From NCBI GenBank assembly GCA_021782915.1, contig JAJXUK010000004.1, forward strand, positions 23,998-87,997: a stretch of 64,000 bases of DNA. The letters are read 5' to 3'. Made by a program: the position numbers and the translations under genes. The notes beneath the pieces are model-generated. The model was not told the DNA's origin, searched no databases, and was given only the letters and a program-made list of their open reading frames with translations. Shown here in pieces: positions 59,835 to 64,000 of the stretch. Position 1 is the first letter of the stretch. Every line of letters begins with the position of its first letter. This DNA comes from Actinomycetes bacterium. Its GTDB lineage: Bacteria > Actinomycetota > Acidimicrobiia > Acidimicrobiales > RAAP-2.

Positions 59835-61061
59835 GTGGACCTGACCTATCCCGCCGACGCCGAGGCCTTCCGCCTCGAGATTCGAGCCTGGCTCGAGGCC
59901 AACCTGCCCGCCGGCTGGTTCTCGCCGGACTTCTCGATGGACGAGCCCGAGCGCCAGGAGTTCAACCGCACCTGGAACGAAAAACTCTTCGCCGGCGGCT
60001 GGATCTGTGCCGGCTGGCCCCGCGAGTATGGGGGCAAGGGCCTCAGCCTGCTCGAACAGGTCGTGCTCAGCGAGGAGTTCGCCCGCGCCGGCGCGCCGAT
60101 GCGCGCGGACTTCTTCGGCGACACGCTGGTGGGCCCCACCATCCTGCAGTGGGGCAGCGAGGAGCAGAAGCGCGAGTTCATCCCGGGCATCCTCGAAGGT
60201 CGCATCACCTGGTGCCAGGGCTTCTCGGAGCCCAATTCGGGCTCCGACCTCGCGAGCCTGACGACGAGCGCGGTCCTGGACGGGGACGAGTGGGTGATCA
60301 ACGGCCAGAAGGTGTGGACCACCCAGGCCCAGTACGCCGACTACGTCTTCCTGCTCGCGCGCACGGACCCCCACGCGCCCGCGCACGCCGGCATCAGCTA
60401 CCTGCTCGTGCCGATGCACCAGGACGGCATCGAGGTGCGCCCGATCACGCAGGTGGACGGCTCGGGCGAGTTCAACGAGGTGTTCTTCACCAACGCGCGC
60501 TGCCCGAAGGACAACGTCGTGGGCGGACTGAACAACGGCTGGAAGGTCGCCATGACCACCCTGGGCTTCGAGCGAGGCTCGTCCTCGACCACCAGCCACC
60601 GGCGCTTCCTCAAGGAGTGGGAGGCCATCGTGGCCGAGGCCCGCCGTGTCGGGCGCACCGAGGAGCGCCTCGTGCGCGACGCGCTCGTACGCTCGTGGTC
60701 CAAGGTCAAGATCATGGAGATCAACGGCTATCGCACGTTGAGCGACGCGCTCACCGGAGGTTCCAACGCCGCCCTGCTCGGTGCCTGCAACAAGATGTTC
60801 TGGTCCGAGATGCACCGGGACATGATGGAGACCGGTCTTGACATCATGGGCATGCACGCGCAGATCCTGACCGGTAAGGGACCAGTTCAGGGCGGCCCCG
60901 GACGCCGGGGCCGGGCGGACTACCCGGTCTCCGATCTGCAGGCGTCCTTCTTCTTCTCGCGCTCCGAGACCATCTGGGGCGGCACCGCGGAGATCCAGCG
61001 CAACATCGTCGGTGAGAGGGCGCTGGGACTGCCCAAGGAGCCCAAGGCTCAGTCGGTGTAG
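59835..61061 (+). CDS. acyl-CoA dehydrogenase
   Basis: WCQGFSEPNSGSDLASLTTSA, WVINGQKVWTTQAQYADY, ETIWGGTAEIQRNIVGERALGLP. Confidence 0.96.
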   Translation: MDLTYPADAEAFRLEIRAWLEANLPAGWFSPDFSMDEPERQEFNRTWNEKLFAGGWICAGWPREYGGKGLSLLEQVVLSEEFARAGAPMRADFFGDTLVGPTILQWGSEEQKREFIPGILEGRITWCQGFSEPNSGSDLASLTTSAVLDGDEWVINGQKVWTTQAQYADYVFLLARTDPHAPAHAGISYLLVPMHQDGIEVRPITQVDGSGEFNEVFFTNARCPKDNVVGGLNNGWKVAMTTLGFERGSSSTTSHRRFLKEWEAIVAEARRVGRTEERLVRDALVRSWSKVKIMEINGYRTLSDALTGGSNAALLGACNKMFWSEMHRDMMETGLDIMGMHAQILTGKGPVQGGPGRRGRADYPVSDLQASFFFSRSETIWGGTAEIQRNIVGERALGLPKEPKAQSV

Positions 61062-62299
61062 ACCACGGCGGCCTGGCTGTGCCGTCGCGCGCGCTCGTGG
61101 GTCAGGGCGAGCCAGAGCCCGATGACCACCGTCAGGCTCGAGCCAACCAGGATTCCCACTCGCGCGTTGGTCACGTGGATGATCCAGCCGATGAGCGGCG
61201 CGCCGATCGGCGTCGTGCCGAAGAAGGCGATGCTGTAGAGGCTCATCACCCGCCCGCGCATCTCACTCGAGGAGTTCAACTGCATCGTCGCGTTGCAGGT
61301 CGAGACGAAGGCGACCGAGAACGCCCCCGTCGGCACGAGGAGCAACTCGGCCCAGAGCAGACTCGGCGCCAGGGCGACGGCGCTCAGGCTCGCGCCGAAG
61401 CCCAGGGCGAGCACCGCGAGCAGGCCGTGGGTGGGCCGGGACCGGTACGCCACGAAGAGGCCCCCGAACACGGCGCCCAGGCCCATCGCGCCCATCAGCA
61501 GCCCGTAGTGCGTGGCCGAGCGCTGGTGAAAGGTCACGTGCGCGAGCACCGGCAGGGTCACGGTGAAGTTGAAGGCGAAGAGGCTGACCACGGCCACGGC
61601 GATCACCGCGCGGCGCAGGCTCGGCGTCGAGCGCACGTAGGCCAGGCCCTTGCGCAGTTGACCCTTCTCGCGCGCGACGGTGCGCATCGGGACGAACTCT
61701 GTGGACCGCATGATCGCCAGGGCGACCAGCACCGCCGCGTAGGACGCCGCGTTGGCGTAGAAGCAGCTCGCGGTGCCGGCCACCGCGATGAAGGCCGTGG
61801 CCACCGCGGGCCCGACGAGGCGTCCCGCGTTCATCAGCACGCTGTTGAGGCTGACGGCGTTGGTGAGCAGGTCGCGACCCACCATCTGCTGCACGAACGC
61901 CTGACGCGCGGGGACGTCGAAGAGGTTGGCGACGCCCAGCAGAAACGAGAGGACGTAGACCATCGGCACACTCGCGTGGTGGCTGCTGACCAGGATCCCG
62001 AGCAGCAGGGCCAGGAGACCCGCGCTGGTCTGGGTCGCGTAGAGGATCGCTCGCTTCTGGTGTCGGTCCGCGACGAGGCCCCCGTAGGAGCCGGCCAGCA
62101 ACGTCGGCAGGTACTGCAGTGCCACCGCGATGCCCAGGTCCACCGAGGAGCCCGACAGCTGCAGCACGAGCCAGCCCAGGGCCACTGACTGCATCCAGGT
62201 TCCCGACACCGAGATCAGCTGGCCGAAGGCGTAGAGGCGGAAGTTGCGTACGCTCAGCGCCGCAAACGTCTTCGAGGTCATGGTGCGGGCCGCGCTCAC
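61049..62299 (-). CDS. MFS transporter
   Basis: FRLYAFGQLISVSGTWMQSVALGWLVLQLSGSSVDLGIAVALQYLPTLLAGSYGGLVADRHQKR; 12-TM pattern. Confidence 0.93.
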   Translation of the reverse strand: MSAARTMTSKTFAALSVRNFRLYAFGQLISVSGTWMQSVALGWLVLQLSGSSVDLGIAVALQYLPTLLAGSYGGLVADRHQKRAILYATQTSAGLLALLLGILVSSHHASVPMVYVLSFLLGVANLFDVPARQAFVQQMVGRDLLTNAVSLNSVLMNAGRLVGPAVATAFIAVAGTASCFYANAASYAAVLVALAIMRSTEFVPMRTVAREKGQLRKGLAYVRSTPSLRRAVIAVAVVSLFAFNFTVTLPVLAHVTFHQRSATHYGLLMGAMGLGAVFGGLFVAYRSRPTHGLLAVLALGFGASLSAVALAPSLLWAELLLVPTGAFSVAFVSTCNATMQLNSSSEMRGRVMSLYSIAFFGTTPIGAPLIGWIIHVTNARVGILVGSSLTVVIGLWLALTHERARRHSQAAVVYTD

Positions 62300-62727
62300 T
62301 CGTCCTCCACCAGCCGCTCCAGGAAGCGGGCCAGCTCCTCGGCACGAGTGCGCTCGGCGGGCGAGAGGGCCAGGAGCCTCTGTTCCAGATAGGCCGACTT
62401 GCGCTCGCGAATCTCGGTGATCTTGCGCTTGCCGCGCGCGCTCAGGGTGACGCGCGTGCAGCGCCGATCCCGCGCGTCCGTGGTGCACACGACCAGACCG
62501 GCCCCCTCCATCAAGCGGATCAGGCGCGTGACCGAGGGCGGCTGGATCTGCTCGGCCAGGGCGAGCTCGCCCAAGGACGGGGCGCCGAGGGTATCCACGA
62601 GGGCCAGGAGAGAGGCCTGCGCGGGCGTGATGCCGCCCAGGGAGGAGTTGCGCAGGCGCCGGTGCAGTCGGGTCACCCCGCGACGTATCCGGGCGGCCGT
62701 GTCGGGCAGAGCTGCGAAGTCATCCAT
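62296..62727 (-). CDS. MarR family transcriptional regulator
   Basis: ALVDTLGAPSLGELALAEQIQPPSVTRLIRLMEGAGLVVCTTDARDRRCTRVTLSARG. Confidence 0.95.
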   Translation of the reverse strand: MDDFAALPDTAARIRRGVTRLHRRLRNSSLGGITPAQASLLALVDTLGAPSLGELALAEQIQPPSVTRLIRLMEGAGLVVCTTDARDRRCTRVTLSARGKRKITEIRERKSAYLEQRLLALSPAERTRAEELARFLERLVEDE

Positions 62728-62748
62728 TATTTCACCTAACTAAATAAT
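62726..62748. promoter_or_regulatory. inverted repeat ATTATTT-N9-AAATAAT, putative MarR operator
   Basis: Perfect 7-bp arms at the MarR translation start inside an AT-rich island. Confidence 0.65.
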
Positions 62749-62787
62749 AGGATACCTCGACACGGGCGCGACCGCGCGCGGGGCGGT

Positions 62788-63117
62788 CTAGAGGGACTGG
62801 AAGCGCGGCACGTAGCCGCCCGTGCCCAGGGACATGGAGTCCTCGAGGTCGATCGACTCATCGACGCCGCCGAGGACCTCAGTGATCCAGTGGAGTCGGT
62901 CCGTCAGGATGCGCGTGACGCCGCCCTGCAGAGTGGACGAGGAGATCGCACAACTCGAGCACGCTCCCGACAACTCGACCTGCACGACGCCGGTCTCCAC
63001 GTCAGCGCGCACCAGCACGAGATCGCCGCCGTCGGCCTGCACCGCCGGGCGCATCAGGTCGATCAACTTGTTGAGCGCGCCCAGACGCTTGGCCCGCTCC
63101 TCGTCCGTGAGTTCCAC
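62788..63117 (-). CDS. NifU family (Fe-S scaffold C-terminal domain) protein
   Basis: LIDLMRPAVQADGGDLVLV, VQVELSGACSSCAISSSTLQGGV (CxxC). Confidence 0.93.
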   Translation of the reverse strand: MELTDEERAKRLGALNKLIDLMRPAVQADGGDLVLVRADVETGVVQVELSGACSSCAISSSTLQGGVTRILTDRLHWITEVLGGVDESIDLEDSMSLGTGGYVPRFQSL

Positions 63118-63172
63118 GCCACCAGTCTGCCGGGAATCTCCGGAGCCGTGACCGTCCCAGTACGATGAGCCC

Positions 63173-64000
63173 ATGCGGGGGGCCGTGGCGGGCATCGATC
63201 TGTCGGACTTGGACTTCTGGCGTCGGCCGTGGTCCGAGCGCGAGGCGGCTTTCGCGCGCCTGCGCGTCGAGGCGCCCATTAGCTTCTATTCCGAGCCCCC
63301 GCTCGAGAACACCGCGGTCGAGTTCCCGCCGGGGCCGGGCTACTACGCACTCGTGCGCCACCGTGACGTGGCCACCGCCTCGCGACACCCCGAGGTGTTC
63401 ACGTCCGCGCCGGGCGCCGTGTCCATCCTGGACCTACCAGCCGAGATGGTCGAGTACTTCTCGGGCATGATCTCCACGGACAATCCGAAGCACGCGCGCC
63501 TGCGGCGCATCGTGGCCAACGCCTTCAACCCGCGCAACGTGGCCGCCGTGGAGCGCGACATCGAGGAGCGGGCCGCGCGCATCGTTGAGCGAGCCATGGA
63601 GTCCGGCACCGGTGACTTCATCGTCGACATCGCCGCGCCCTTCCCCCTCGAGATCATCTGCGAGATGATGGGCGTGCCCGCCAGTGAGCACGCCACGGTG
63701 CTGCGCGCCTCGAACGTGATCCTCTCGATGGGCGATCCCCAGATCGTGCCGGAGGGCAGCGATGCCGTCGTGGCCTTCCTCGACGCCGGTGCGACGCTCA
63801 CCGGCATCATGGAAGAGCTCGGTCAGTACCGCCGCCAGCACCCCATCGACGACATCACGAGCTTCCTCGTCAACGCCGAGATCGAGTCCGAACGCCTGAG
63901 CCAGCAAGAGCTCGCCTCCTTCTTCGTCCTGCTGGTCACCGCCGGCAATGAGACGACGCGCACCGCTCTCGCGCACGCCCTGGTCGCCCTGGACGCGCAC
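63173..64000 (+). CDS. cytochrome P450, 3' partial
   Basis: ATG at 63173 and open to the window end; DNPKHARLRRIVANAFNPR, I-helix VTAGNETTRTALAHAL; absent from the ORF track because no stop lies inside the window. Confidence 0.93.
   Translation, partial: MRGAVAGIDLSDLDFWRRPWSEREAAFARLRVEAPISFYSEPPLENTAVEFPPGPGYYALVRHRDVATASRHPEVFTSAPGAVSILDLPAEMVEYFSGMISTDNPKHARLRRIVANAFNPRNVAAVERDIEERAARIVERAMESGTGDFIVDIAAPFPLEIICEMMGVPASEHATVLRASNVILSMGDPQIVPEGSDAVVAFLDAGATLTGIMEELGQYRRQHPIDDITSFLVNAEIESERLSQQELASFFVLLVTAGNETTRTALAHALVALDAH

Noticed and set aside
59745-60857. N-terminal extension of the GT4 ORF antisense to acyl-CoA dehydrogenase
   Set aside because: GTG at 59744 gives a normal GT4; the extension is antisense composition.

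Overview
The window is a dense, GC-rich chromosomal segment from an actinobacterium. The gene content (F420 genes, bS22, bL37, DUF3817, DUF5719, DUF3054) suggests an Acidimicrobiia-like lineage, but that placement is inference. I see no phage, transposon, CRISPR or rRNA. It holds about 65 protein genes and two tRNAs. Many adjacent genes overlap by 4 nt (ATGA/GTGA), and convergent genes often overlap at their stop codons. Main blocks: (i) a mannose/F420/glycosyltransferase envelope block (manB, manC-like, cofD, cofE, several GTs, DUF5719) that also contains ftsH; (ii) a core block, eno-mazG-mfd-pth-rplY-prs-glmU and ispE-rsmA-[PASTA/DPBB]-tatD-metG-rsmI, whose content parallels the Mycobacterium tuberculosis Rv1003-Rv1026 neighbourhood; (iii) a two-component-system plus redox cluster (RR, HK, small secreted protein, ApbE, ferric-reductase-like membrane protein, NuoF-like protein, ferredoxin); (iv) pepN, a methyltransferase/toroid/GT cluster, acyl-CoA dehydrogenase, MarR-MFS and a P450 cut by the window end. 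Leads most worth a second look: a short-variable-arm tRNA with a UAA (Leu) anticodon; an ApbE redox locus with no recognisable flavin-carrier domain, whose two transcription units share an upstream motif; a PASTA-RlpA-like protein in the rpfB position; a GlmU lacking most of its acetyltransferase domain; a DUF501-Ppx fusion; a 27-aa bL37 gene missing from the ORF track; and repeated use of CTAG as a shared double stop between convergent genes.
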